A stretch of 64,000 bases of DNA from contig CAVYXF010000010.1 in NCBI GenBank assembly GCA_963772335.1, forward strand, positions 62,001-126,000. The letters are read 5' to 3'. Both the position numbers and the translations under genes were made by a program. Each line of letters opens with the position of its first letter. The stretch's first letter is position 1. The notes below the pieces were generated by a model, which saw nothing but the letters and a program-made list of their open reading frames with translations, made no database searches and was not told the DNA's origin. This DNA comes from CAVYXF01 sp963772335 (GTDB taxonomy: Bacteria; Pseudomonadota; Alphaproteobacteria; Rhizobiales; Rhodomicrobiaceae). Shown one piece after another: positions 8,921 through 16,783 of the stretch.

Positions 8921-9337
8921 TCAATGCCAGGGATCGAACGTAGGCACGCCAAGTTTTTCGAAGTCGCTGATATTGCGGGTGGCGACGGTGAGACCATGTG
9001 TGAAGGCCGTTGCCGCAATCAGGACATCGGCAAGCCCCGCCGTGTGACCGGACTTGAGCGCCTTGGCCCGGAGCACGCCCGCCAGGCGAGCGACACTCTC
9101 GGTCGCAGGCAGAATATTGCGCGCAAACGTCTCGAGGAATTCATCGACGAACTGTCGCAGCGCCTTCTGTCGTTGCGAGCCCGCCTCCAAACGCTCAATG
9201 CCGAATGTCAGCTCGTGAATGGTGATGGTCGAGACCGCGGGCGACGACTGTTCTGCGAGAAATGCGAGCACGCCCTTATCGGGGCGAGGCTTCATGACTT
9301 CCGAGATCACATTTGTGTCGATCAGAAAGCCGCTCAT
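8921..9337 (-). CDS. vapC: PIN-domain ribonuclease toxin, VapC family
   Basis: A 138-residue PIN-domain endoribonuclease. The acidic metal-binding residues are visible: Asp7 (LIDTNVISE), Glu42 (TIHELTFG), Asp104 (LADVLIAA) and Asp125 (NISDF). VapC toxins cleave tRNA or rRNA when their antitoxin is degraded. The closest recognisable subgroup is the FitB/VapC type that begins FLIDTNVISE. Its start overlaps the end of the antitoxin frame by 4 bp (ATGA), so the two are translationally coupled. This is a normal-length, apparently intact toxin. Confidence 0.92.
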   Translation of the reverse strand: MSGFLIDTNVISEVMKPRPDKGVLAFLAEQSSPAVSTITIHELTFGIERLEAGSQRQKALRQFVDEFLETFARNILPATESVARLAGVLRAKALKSGHTAGLADVLIAATAFTHGLTVATRNISDFEKLGVPTFDPWH

Positions 9338-9600
9338 TCGCCGGGAAAGCCTTCAAAGGCTGTGGCTCGGTCTGGGGCCCGACGATCCGGCAGTTCCAGC
9401 TCGCCCGCCGCGCCGAGCCTTTGAATGAGCCAACGCCCCATATGCGGCGGCGGTGTCTGCAAGCGCAGCCATTCCTCCTCGGTGATCACGACATAGGGGC
9501 GCTTTGCACCGATCTTCTGCGGCCCCTCTTCGCGGGCGCGACGCAGGATCTCCGAAAGGCGCGCTTTGGCTTCCGCCACGCTCCATACCTTCTCACTCAT
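9334..9600 (-). CDS. Type II antitoxin, Phd/YefM family, partner of VapC
   Basis: An 88-residue protein beginning MSEKVWSVAEAKARLSEIL, the Phd/YefM N-terminal DNA-binding fold. A C-terminal tail rich in Arg, Pro and Glu should wrap the toxin. The ATG at 9600 is chosen because GGAA lies six bases before it. A longer frame from GTG 9630 would start inside the predicted promoter palindrome. Such antitoxins neutralise VapC and repress their own operon together with it. The unusual part is the tail after residue 50, which resembles no antitoxin I recognise. Confidence 0.85.
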   Translation of the reverse strand: MSEKVWSVAEAKARLSEILRRAREEGPQKIGAKRPYVVITEEEWLRLQTPPPHMGRWLIQRLGAAGELELPDRRAPDRATAFEGFPGE

Positions 9601-9629
9601 ATGCTTTTCCATCACCTCATCTTTATGCA

Positions 9630-9660
9630 CTAGTTTAGACTAGATATACAGAGCGAACAA
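9630..9660 (-). promoter_or_regulatory. Toxin-antitoxin promoter with overlapping palindromic operator
   Basis: On the minus strand TTGTTC (-35) and TAAACT (-10) are separated by exactly 17 bases. A short palindrome CTAGT-TTAG-ACTAG (9630-9643) overlaps the -10 box. Transcription would start about 25 bases before the antitoxin ATG. Binding of the antitoxin or the toxin-antitoxin complex here would block RNA polymerase, the usual autoregulation. This is inferred from position and sequence. Confidence 0.55.
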
Positions 9661-9767
9661 GTTTCAGCTGGTTGATCTCGGCCTCTGGCCAGAGTGATGG
9701 AGAGCGGCTAAATGAGGAGAAAGGCCGATGTTCCGATTGGCGCCACTGTTTCCACCAATGAGGCCCT

Positions 9768-10862
9768 TTGACCGGATTTGAAGACCACAGGCTCGGCGGC
9801 ATGGCGGCGGCGCCCGACCTCGACGCATTGGAAAGCGGTGTCGTCTCCGGCGAGCGCGCGATGCTCGCCCGGGCGATCACGTTGATCGAGAGCAGCAAGC
9901 CCGAGCATCGCCAGCTTGCTGATGCCCTGCTTCAGCGCCTGCTGCCCCACACAGGTAAAGCACAGCGCATTGGCATCACCGGTCTGCCGGGCGTTGGCAA
10001 GTCCACCTTCATCGATCAGCTCGGCATGAATCTGGTGGATGCCGGCCATCAGGTCGCGGTGCTTGCCGTAGACCCGACATCCCGCCGGACTGGTGGCTCG
10101 ATCCTTGGCGATAAGACCCGGATGAGCCGCCTTTCGCAGCACAGCAGCGCCTTTATCCGGCCATCTCCAACCGGGCGGGCGCTCGGCGGCGTCACGCGGA
10201 CCACACGCGAGACCATGCTGCTGTGTGAGGCGGGCGGCTTTGACGTCGTGCTGGTCGAGACGGTCGGGGTTGGCCAGTCTGAGAACGCGGTCAGCGCAAT
10301 GGTAGATTTCTTTCTCGTTCTCTTGCTGCCGGGGACGGGCGATGAGCTGCAAGGCCTCAAAAAAGGCCTCATCGAGCTAGCCGACGTGATCGCCATCAAC
10401 AAAGCGGACGGCGACTTCGAGGCGCGCGCCTCGGCAACGGCCAGCGATTATAAAGCCGCGCTGCATATTCTCACGCCGGCACATGCGGACTGGCAGCCCC
10501 CGGTGATCATGCTCTCGGCGCTCTATAATCGCGGGCTGGACGAGTTGTGGGCCCAGATCCAGCGCCATCGCGCGATATTGACGGAATCCGGCGCGCTGGA
10601 CGCCAAGCGCCGCGATCAGGCGGTCGCCTGGATGCATGACCTGATTGAGGCCGGGCTCCGCCGCACCTTGCGCGCCGCTGGCGTACGCACCCAGCTCGCC
10701 GCGTTGGAGCAGGAGGTGCGGGAAGGTGCGGTCATGCCGACCGTCGCGGCGGAGCAGATATTGCGCCTGGCGGGAATTGAGGAGCCGGCGATCCCCGGCG
10801 GCATTGTCCCGCCGCATCTGGGCGGCACGCCGCCACCGTTCTTAACAGGCGAAGAGAGCTGA
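9768..10862 (+). CDS. meaB: MeaB/ArgK-family G3E GTPase (methylmalonyl-CoA mutase chaperone)
   Basis: A P-loop GTPase of up to 364 residues. The Walker A motif GLPGVGKST, the switch region and DPTSRRTGGSILGDKTRM are diagnostic of MeaB, as are ETVGVGQSE and the NKADGD base-recognition motif. MeaB gates adenosylcobalamin loading and protects methylmalonyl-CoA mutase and relatives. The C-terminal helical dimerisation arm runs from about residue 280. TTG 9768 gives the longest frame, and ATG 9801 (MAAAPDLDAL) is an equally plausible start. No mutase gene is nearby, so it serves a mutase encoded elsewhere. Confidence 0.93.
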   Translation: MTGFEDHRLGGMAAAPDLDALESGVVSGERAMLARAITLIESSKPEHRQLADALLQRLLPHTGKAQRIGITGLPGVGKSTFIDQLGMNLVDAGHQVAVLAVDPTSRRTGGSILGDKTRMSRLSQHSSAFIRPSPTGRALGGVTRTTRETMLLCEAGGFDVVLVETVGVGQSENAVSAMVDFFLVLLLPGTGDELQGLKKGLIELADVIAINKADGDFEARASATASDYKAALHILTPAHADWQPPVIMLSALYNRGLDELWAQIQRHRAILTESGALDAKRRDQAVAWMHDLIEAGLRRTLRAAGVRTQLAALEQEVREGAVMPTVAAEQILRLAGIEEPAIPGGIVPPHLGGTPPPFLTGEES

Positions 10863-10897
10863 CGACGGCCCATGTAGCGCACCTGGTCTTGGCGACT

Positions 10898-11473
10898 TCA
10901 GTCATTCAGCTCCCTGAACTTGCGGATAAATCGGCCGACTTGCGGACCGCAAACCAGACCCTCCAGCTTTTGGAAATCGAACCAGGCGCCGCCGGTACTT
11001 TCCCCTGGATCGATGTCAAAGGCCTCGCCGGCGGTTGCGGTGAAAGCATACCAGAGGCACACGTCGGTGTGCTTCTCAACCTGGGTGCCGAGCGTTTCAT
11101 CCACCGTAACCAGAACGGGGCGCTTCATCACGGCCGGAAAGGTCCTTCCGGTCTCCTCGAGCAGCTCTCGCTGGGCAGCGGCAAACGGATCTTCGCCAGG
11201 ATCGACATGACCTCCGGTTGGCAGCCAAAGCCCTGCCTTGCGGTGCTGGATGAGAAAGCACTGCCCCTGCGCGGGATCGACAATGGCCGCATAGACGACC
11301 AGGTGCTTGGGAGGCGTGGCGGGTTTGACCAGCCGGTAGATCTCCGCGCTGGAGCGGAGCCAGTTCAGGATATTCGCCCTTTGCTCTGCCTCGAGCAAGT
11401 CGAAGGGCGGAATGGATTCGACAAGCCGAATAAGCGCGTCGCGCTTGGCCTTGGCTTGTGCGCTCGCCGTCAT
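10898..11473 (-). CDS. NUDIX hydrolase
   Basis: A 191-residue protein. A helical N-terminal extension (about residues 1-55) precedes a NUDIX fold. The NUDIX box GGHVDPGEDPFAAAQRELLEETG matches GX5EX7REUXEEXGU, with Arg and the metal-binding glutamates all present, so it should hydrolyse a nucleoside diphosphate linked to another moiety. The substrate cannot be told. AGGGGA precedes the ATG. It lies directly downstream of serA on the same strand, but a GC-rich hairpin between them suggests separate transcripts. It is convergent with meaB. Confidence 0.88.
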   Translation of the reverse strand: MTASAQAKAKRDALIRLVESIPPFDLLEAEQRANILNWLRSSAEIYRLVKPATPPKHLVVYAAIVDPAQGQCFLIQHRKAGLWLPTGGHVDPGEDPFAAAQRELLEETGRTFPAVMKRPVLVTVDETLGTQVEKHTDVCLWYAFTATAGEAFDIDPGESTGGAWFDFQKLEGLVCGPQVGRFIRKFRELND

Positions 11474-11488
11474 TCGGTCCCCTGCTGC

Positions 11489-11513
11489 AAAGCCGGCGGG
11501 GTTTCCCGCCGGC
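11489..11513 (-). terminator. Putative rho-independent terminator after serA
   Basis: On the minus strand a perfect 9-bp stem GCCGGCGGG / CCCGCCGGC with a 4-base loop is followed by a short TTT run. It starts about 12 bases after the serA stop. The U tract is short, so efficiency is uncertain. Confidence 0.6.
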
Positions 11514-11524
11514 CGCCTGAACGA

Positions 11525-13105
11525 TTAAAAAGCCAGCCGCTCCGCGCGCATCACATGCGGCAGGCCGCGGACCCTCGCTATAACGTCGTCGGTGATGCGC
11601 TCATCCACGCCGATCAGCGCGGTCGCCTTACCGCCCTGCTCCTCGCGGCCGAGCGTAAACGTCGCGATGTTCACGCCCGACTCCCCGAGCACCGTGCCAA
11701 GCGCGCCGATATAGCCCGGCTTATCGGAGTTCTCGGTATAGAGCATATGCGGGCCGAGTTCGGCTTCGAGGTTGATGCCCTGGACCTGAATGAGACGCGG
11801 ACGGCCATCGGAGAACACTGTGCCAGCAACCGAATGCTCTTTGCCGTTCAGCACGACGACCACGCGCATATAAGTTTCGTAAGCACCTTCCTGGCCGCGG
11901 CGCAACTCCTCGACCATGATGCCACGGTCCTTGGCGATCACGGGCGCCGAGACCATGTTCACGTCCTGCAAGAGCGGCCGCAGCACGCCAGTGAGTGCGG
12001 CGGAGGTCAGCGCGCGGGTGTTGAGGTCGCCGATCTCGCCGGAATATTCCAGGCGCACGCGCTTGAAGCCGCCCTCGGTGATCTGGCCGGCGAAAGAACC
12101 GAGCTGCTCGGCGAGCTTGACATAGGGCTTCAGCCGCGGCGCTTCCTCAGCACTGATGGAGGGGAAATTCACCGCATTGGAAATGGCGCCGGTGAGGAGA
12201 TAATCCGCCATCTGCTCGGCTACCTGCACCGCGACATTCTCCTGAGCCTCCGATGTCGAGGCGCCCAGATGCGGCGTGCAGATCACATTAGGCAGGCCGA
12301 ACAGCACGTTCTGCTTGGGCGGCTCCTCTTCGAACACATCAAGCGCAGCGCCCGCAACATGGCCGGACTGGATCGCCTCGGCGAGCGCGGATTCCACCAC
12401 CAGACCGCCGCGGGCGCAGTTGATGATACGCACCCCCTTCTTGGTCTTCTGTAAGGCCGCCGCATTGATGATGTTGCGGGTCTTCTCCGTCATCGGGGTA
12501 TGCAGGGTGATGAAATCGGCGCGGCGGAGAAGTTCGTCCAGTTCCACCTTCTCAACGCCGATTTCCAGCGCCCGTTCGGGCGTCAGGAACGGGTCGTAGG
12601 CGATCACTTTCATCGACAGTCCCTGCGCACGGTGGGCAACAATCGAGCCGATATTGCCGCAGCCGATCACCCCGAGCGTTTTAGCGGTGACCTCTACGCC
12701 CATGAATTTCGATTTCTCCCACTTGCCGGCCTGGGTGGAGCGGTCGGCCTCGGGGATCTGGCGGGCGAGCGCCATCAGCATTGCGATGGTGTGCTCGGCG
12801 GTGGTGATCGAATTGCCGAACGGGGTGTTCATCACAATGACGCCGCGGGCGGTGGCGGCGGGCACATCGATATTGTCGACGCCAATCCCGGCCCGGCCGA
12901 TCACCTTCAGATTGCCGGCGCGAGCCAGTACCTTCTCGGTGACCTTGGTGGCGGAGCGGACGGCGAGACCGTCATAATTGCCAACGATTTCTGCAAGCTC
13001 GTCCTTGTCGAGCCCGATTTTGGCGTCGGTCTCGATCCTGCGCTCTTCGAAGATCTGCTGAGCTGCGGCCGACAGCTTGTCGGCAATGAGTACGCGGGGG
13101 GGCAT
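11525..13105 (-). CDS. serA: D-3-phosphoglycerate dehydrogenase (long, ACT-containing form)
   Basis: A 526-residue enzyme catalysing NAD-dependent oxidation of 3-phosphoglycerate, the first step of serine synthesis. It has the D-2-hydroxyacid dehydrogenase fold with Rossmann motif GVIGCGNIGSIV, catalytic Arg in NCARGGLV, Glu in DVFEEEPP and His in TPHLGAST. An intervening ASB domain and a C-terminal ACT domain (about residues 450-526) follow, as in type I PGDH. The ATG at 13105 is chosen because AGGAGAG lies seven bases upstream and MPPRVLIADKL is the canonical N-terminus. serC lies upstream on the same strand, 209 bp away, with a repeat element in the gap. Confidence 0.97.
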   Translation of the reverse strand: MPPRVLIADKLSAAAQQIFEERRIETDAKIGLDKDELAEIVGNYDGLAVRSATKVTEKVLARAGNLKVIGRAGIGVDNIDVPAATARGVIVMNTPFGNSITTAEHTIAMLMALARQIPEADRSTQAGKWEKSKFMGVEVTAKTLGVIGCGNIGSIVAHRAQGLSMKVIAYDPFLTPERALEIGVEKVELDELLRRADFITLHTPMTEKTRNIINAAALQKTKKGVRIINCARGGLVVESALAEAIQSGHVAGAALDVFEEEPPKQNVLFGLPNVICTPHLGASTSEAQENVAVQVAEQMADYLLTGAISNAVNFPSISAEEAPRLKPYVKLAEQLGSFAGQITEGGFKRVRLEYSGEIGDLNTRALTSAALTGVLRPLLQDVNMVSAPVIAKDRGIMVEELRRGQEGAYETYMRVVVVLNGKEHSVAGTVFSDGRPRLIQVQGINLEAELGPHMLYTENSDKPGYIGALGTVLGESGVNIATFTLGREEQGGKATALIGVDERITDDVIARVRGLPHVMRAERLAF

Positions 13106-13162
13106 GGGGGTCTCTCCTGAAATATCGGGTCGCTTGCGCACTACGGCGCCAATCACTCCGTG

Positions 13163-13258
13163 GTCATTCCCGCGTAAGCGGGAACCTAGTACGCCGCAGC
13201 GCTTCGGCTCTATCGCAAGCGCCGGTGATTACTGGGTCCCCGCTTGCGCGGGGATGAC
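13163..13258. repeat. Palindromic intergenic repeat (MITE/REP-like), copy 1
   Basis: A 96-bp element bounded by imperfect inverted arms related to GTCATCCCCGCGAAAGCGGG. Next to the arms are AGTACGCCGCAG on one side and GATTACTGGGTCCCCGC on the other. The same arms and arm-adjacent motifs occur in reverse orientation in the element at 47653-49080. It sits between serC and serA. It has no coding capacity and could fold into a long hairpin in the serC-serA transcript. Confidence 0.75.
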
Positions 13259-13314
13259 GGCTGTGCCGGTGGATGGCGCCTGCTTCACCAAGTGCGCCAT
13301 CGTCGGTATTGCGC

Positions 13315-14487
13315 CTACGCCGCCTCCAGCACCTGCGCCTTGACGGTGGCGAAGGCCCAGTCGAGCCAGGGCGTCAACGCTTCCAGATCGGACGCTTCGA
13401 CCGTCGCGCCGGCCCAGATCCGCAGGCCGGGAGGCGCATCGCGGTAGGCGCCAATGTCGAGCGCCACGCCTTCTTTGTCGAGGAGGCCGGCGATTTGCTT
13501 GGCAACGGCCGCCTGATCCTCGGCCGAGGCGGCGAGCACGTCCGGGTCGACGATCTTCAGGCAGACGGAGGTGTTGGAGCGGATGGCCGGATTTTCGGCG
13601 AGGAACGCCACCCAAGGGGTGCGTTCCACCCAATCGGCGATGGTCTTGTAATTGGAGTTGGAGCGCGCCATCAGCGCCTTGAGGCCGCCGATGTTCTCGG
13701 CCCAGGCGAGCGCATCGAGATAGTCCTCAACGCAGAGCATGGACGGCGTGTTGATGGTCGAGCCGGCAAAGAATTCCGGGTCCACCTTGCCCTTCTTGGT
13801 CAGGCGGAAGATCTTCGGTAGCGGCCAGGCAGGGGTATAGACCTCAAGCCGGGCAACAGCGCGCGGCGAGAGAATGATAATGCCATGCTGCGCCTCGCCG
13901 CCCAGCACCTTTTGCCAGGAGAAGGTGGTGACGTCGAGCTTGTCCCAGGCGAGATCCTGGGCGAAGGCGGCGGAGGTCGCGTCGCACAGCGTCAGCCCCT
14001 CGCGATTGGCCGCGATCCAGTCGCCATTCGGCACGCGCACGCCGGAGGTGGTGCCGTTCCAGGTGAAGATCACGTCATTGCGGAAATCGACCTGGGTCAG
14101 ATCGGGCAGTTCACCGTAATCGGCCTTGAAGCTGCGGACATTCTTGAGCTTGAGCTCCTTGAGGATGTCGGAAACCCAGCCCTCGCCGAAGCTTTCCCAG
14201 GCGAGAACATCGACCGGGCGCTCCCCGAGCATCGACCACATCGCCATCTCGAAGGCACCGGTGTCCGAGGCGGGGGTGATACCGATGAGGTAGTCCGCAG
14301 GCACGCCGAGCACTTGCCGTGTCTTGTCGATCGCGAGCTTCAGCTTGGCCTTGCCCTCTTTCGAGCGGTGCGAGCGGCCGAGCACGGCGCCTCTCAAATT
14401 GTCGAGAAGATAGCCAGGGCGCTTTGCGCAGGGGCCGGAAGAAAAATGCGGCACGCGCGGGCGCGCGGCCGGTCGGAGCGTGGTCAT
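13315..14487 (-). CDS. serC: Phosphoserine aminotransferase, Methanosarcina type
   Basis: A 390-residue PLP enzyme that converts 3-phosphohydroxypyruvate and glutamate to phosphoserine, the second step of serine synthesis. The segment FSWQKVLGGEAQHG contains the PLP-binding Lys. HFSSGPCAKRPGY at the N-terminus and the overall length match the alphaproteobacterial/Methanosarcina-type family rather than the E. coli SerC type. The ATG at 14487 has GGAAGGG about ten bases upstream. An in-frame extension to 14601 is rejected because its sequence is unconserved and runs toward the upstream terminator. It is followed by serA on the same strand. Confidence 0.95.
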   Translation of the reverse strand: MTTLRPAARPRVPHFSSGPCAKRPGYLLDNLRGAVLGRSHRSKEGKAKLKLAIDKTRQVLGVPADYLIGITPASDTGAFEMAMWSMLGERPVDVLAWESFGEGWVSDILKELKLKNVRSFKADYGELPDLTQVDFRNDVIFTWNGTTSGVRVPNGDWIAANREGLTLCDATSAAFAQDLAWDKLDVTTFSWQKVLGGEAQHGIIILSPRAVARLEVYTPAWPLPKIFRLTKKGKVDPEFFAGSTINTPSMLCVEDYLDALAWAENIGGLKALMARSNSNYKTIADWVERTPWVAFLAENPAIRSNTSVCLKIVDPDVLAASAEDQAAVAKQIAGLLDKEGVALDIGAYRDAPPGLRIWAGATVEASDLEALTPWLDWAFATVKAQVLEAA

Positions 14488-14602
14488 CAATGCTACCCTT
14501 CCAGATAGTTGCCTCGCGTTGGGGCGAGGTGTCCCGCCGACCGCGATACGCCGCGCGCGCGCCGGGGTCAAGCGGGAGATTGAGGCAGGCGGCATGCTCA
14601 TG

Positions 14603-14628
14603 AAAAAAAGCCCTCGATACCGAGGGCT
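14603..14628 (-). terminator. Rho-independent terminator after the DUF4142 gene
   Basis: On the minus strand AAGCCCTCGG and its partner CCGAGGGCTT form a compact stem around a few bases. A run of seven T residues follows directly. It starts about 30 bases after the stop of the DUF4142 gene and before serC, and so separates the two transcripts. Confidence 0.85.
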
Positions 14629-14659
14629 TGAGGAGGTCAGGAGGCGAATTCTTCCGCGC

Positions 14660-15166
14660 TTAGCGTGAGCTCACCGACTGTTTTTCGAGCGCCTGCGCGG
14701 TGGTCAAGTGCTTCTTGAGGGCCGGAAGGGTCTCCTTAGCATAGCTGGCGACCGCGCCTTTGCCCTTGGCAGCGTCGTTATATTTGGAAATATCCATCTT
14801 GTGGTCTTTCACCATTTCGCTGGCGAATTCACGGTCGAATTTAGCACCGGAAAGCTTCGACAGCTTATTGTAGGTGTTCTTCTGCTTGGCGCTGGGCGAA
14901 GTCGGAACGGTCGCTCCGACCTCATTGGCAACGGCGGTCGCCTGCTCGTTTGCCTGCGAGTGATCCTGCTCCAGGGTCTGGCCGAAGGACTTCACCCCAT
15001 CGCTTTGGCCCTTCTGCTGCGCGAGCTGACCCATCTGGACCTCAGCCAAATTGCCCTGGACCGCTTCGGTGATGAATTTCTTCGACGACGCATCCTGCGC
15101 AAAGGCGGAAACACTCGATGCGAGGAGCAGCGCTCCGGCGGCTCCCCATAGGTGCAGTTTCTTCAT
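14660..15166 (-). CDS. Secreted DUF4142 (ferritin-like helical) protein
   Basis: A 168-residue protein with a clear Sec signal peptide (MKKLHLWGAAGALLLASSVSAFA, cleaved about residue 23) and a four-helix DUF4142 domain (about residues 28-160) rich in Gln, Lys and Ala. DUF4142 proteins are periplasmic or outer-membrane associated and are often stress-induced in rhizobia. Their biochemical role is not established. GAGG precedes the ATG. A GGAAC-N17-CGTT promoter lies 40 bp upstream, so I infer control by the EcfG general-stress sigma factor. A strong terminator follows, which indicates a monocistronic unit. Confidence 0.9.
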   Translation of the reverse strand: MKKLHLWGAAGALLLASSVSAFAQDASSKKFITEAVQGNLAEVQMGQLAQQKGQSDGVKSFGQTLEQDHSQANEQATAVANEVGATVPTSPSAKQKNTYNKLSKLSGAKFDREFASEMVKDHKMDISKYNDAAKGKGAVASYAKETLPALKKHLTTAQALEKQSVSSR

Positions 15167-15205
15167 GGTCGTTCCTCAAGGGGTCTGAATTCAGTTCACG
15201 AGGAG

Positions 15206-15231
15206 AACGACAGTCTTAGACGGGCGGTTCC
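15206..15231 (-). promoter_or_regulatory. EcfG-type (general stress) promoter of the DUF4142 gene
   Basis: The minus strand reads GGAAC (15231-15227), 17 bases, then CGTT (15209-15206). This is an exact match to the alphaproteobacterial EcfG/RpoE2/SigT consensus GGAAC-N16/17-CGTT. The -10 element lies 40 bp before the start codon, leaving a short 5' leader. Confidence 0.8.
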
Positions 15232-15312
15232 ACTCTGGCTTGGCCGCTACCGCAGTCGCGAGCGCAACAGCTCAGCCCCAGCGCCAAGTGCCGCCGCGCC
15301 GAAATCCCCTAC

Positions 15313-16596
15313 TCACATCTCGGGCAGGGTGAAATGAAAGGTCGTCCCTTCTCCTGGCGCGGACTCGAAATCGATCCAGCCGCCAACCAGCTCGATGAAT
15401 TTTTTGCAGATTGAAAGCCCGATCGCGCTGCCGGGATAGTCCTCTTTGCGATGGATGCGCTGGAAGATCGTAAACACCCGGTCGCGCAACTCGGCCTGGA
15501 TACCGATCCCATTGTCGTGCACAAAGAACTGCCAGGACTCCTTGCCGCCCTTTGAGACCCTTACTGCTTCGAGGTGGATCTGCGGCTTCCGGCCTGGAGC
15601 ACGAAACTTGAGCGCATTGTCGATCAGATTGCGAAACAGCGTTTGCAGCAGCAATGGGCTGGTGCGCAGGACGGGCAAAGTCTGGCAGCTGATTTCAGCG
15701 CCGGTCTGTGCAATCGTCGGCTTAAATTCATCGATGATGTCCGCGACGATCTGATTGCTGTCTACCGTGTCGAACTCGACATCTTCGCGGCCGATGCGAG
15801 AGAAGCTGAGGATTTGTTCGATCATTTCGCGCAGGCGCTTGGCGTTCTGGCGAATGAAGGTTAAGTATTTTTCGCCTTTTTCGTCGAGATGTTTAGCATT
15901 CGTCTCGTCGAGGAGCAGCGAATAGGTATTTACCATTCGCACGGGCTCATGCATGTCGTGCGAGCAAATATAGGCGAAGCGTTCCAGCTCTTCATTCTGC
16001 TTAGAGAGCGTCCGGTTCAACTCCAGAACTTCCTGGATGTGGTGCTGGAGGTGTTCATAGAGCTGCGCGTTCTCGATAGCGACCGAAGTCGTGTCAGCGA
16101 GGGACTGCAGGATGGCGACTTCCTCATCCGTCGGTTCGCGCAAGGTCGCCCAATAATTGCCGATGGCGCCGATTGGCGCCTCGCGACGTATCGGCACCAT
16201 GGCCAGGCTCTTCACGAAAGTTGGGCGATAGGCATCTGTAGGGATGCGCGGATCGCGATAAATGTCGGGAATAACGGCCGAGCGGGCATTCAGCATGACC
16301 CAGCCGCTGATACAGGCACTCATCGGGAAACGCTGGCCCTTCCACAACGGGCTGATCGCGCTCTCATCGGCGTAATGACATTTGTCGCCGTCGCGCAGCA
16401 CGAACGTTGCGCCGTCGGCTCCTGTCAGGCTGCGCGCCGCCTCGCGCACGATCTCCATGATGGCGTTGAGGTCGCGAGCGAAGGACAAAGCCTGGACGAC
16501 GCCGACGAGGCGCTCCATCGCTGCTACATATCGTGCCGAATAAACCCGCTTTTCGGTTGGGCGCTCTGCTAGAACTGCCATTGTCATACGCATCAC
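15313..16596 (-). CDS. GAF-domain sensor histidine kinase
   Basis: A cytoplasmic kinase of up to 427 residues. A GAF sensor domain covers about residues 40-175 (one Cys-Ile-Ser segment, SACISGWVMLN, is typical of phytochrome-associated GAFs). A coiled-coil linker lies at 180-207. The HisKA domain has the phospho-acceptor His213 in CSHDMHEPVR. The HATPase_c domain has N-box NLIDNALKF, G1 HDNGIGI and a G2-type GSAIGLSI. No transmembrane segment or receiver domain is present, and no response regulator gene is adjacent, so it is an orphan. The start is uncertain among GTG 16596 and ATG codons at 16593, 16587 and 16581. The signal is unknown. Confidence 0.9.
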   Translation of the reverse strand: MMRMTMAVLAERPTEKRVYSARYVAAMERLVGVVQALSFARDLNAIMEIVREAARSLTGADGATFVLRDGDKCHYADESAISPLWKGQRFPMSACISGWVMLNARSAVIPDIYRDPRIPTDAYRPTFVKSLAMVPIRREAPIGAIGNYWATLREPTDEEVAILQSLADTTSVAIENAQLYEHLQHHIQEVLELNRTLSKQNEELERFAYICSHDMHEPVRMVNTYSLLLDETNAKHLDEKGEKYLTFIRQNAKRLREMIEQILSFSRIGREDVEFDTVDSNQIVADIIDEFKPTIAQTGAEISCQTLPVLRTSPLLLQTLFRNLIDNALKFRAPGRKPQIHLEAVRVSKGGKESWQFFVHDNGIGIQAELRDRVFTIFQRIHRKEDYPGSAIGLSICKKFIELVGGWIDFESAPGEGTTFHFTLPEM

Positions 16597-16783
16597 CTGG
16601 GACAGCGAGGCCGTGGAGGAGATGCGACCGGACCGGCATTATCTGCGCCGCAAAACACGACACCAACGGCAACGTAAAGACCAATCTTTGCAAGATAGAG
16701 ATGGAAATCTTGCGCAAGACTGAAATTAGCAGGCGCATTTTGAGCAGTCGGCAGACCAGGTTCGGCGAACCGTGACAGCCTTG

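Noticed and set aside
10889..12454. A 521-codon open frame antisense to the NUDIX and serA genes.
   Set aside because: It spans two well-supported genes on the other strand, and its translation shows no family features.
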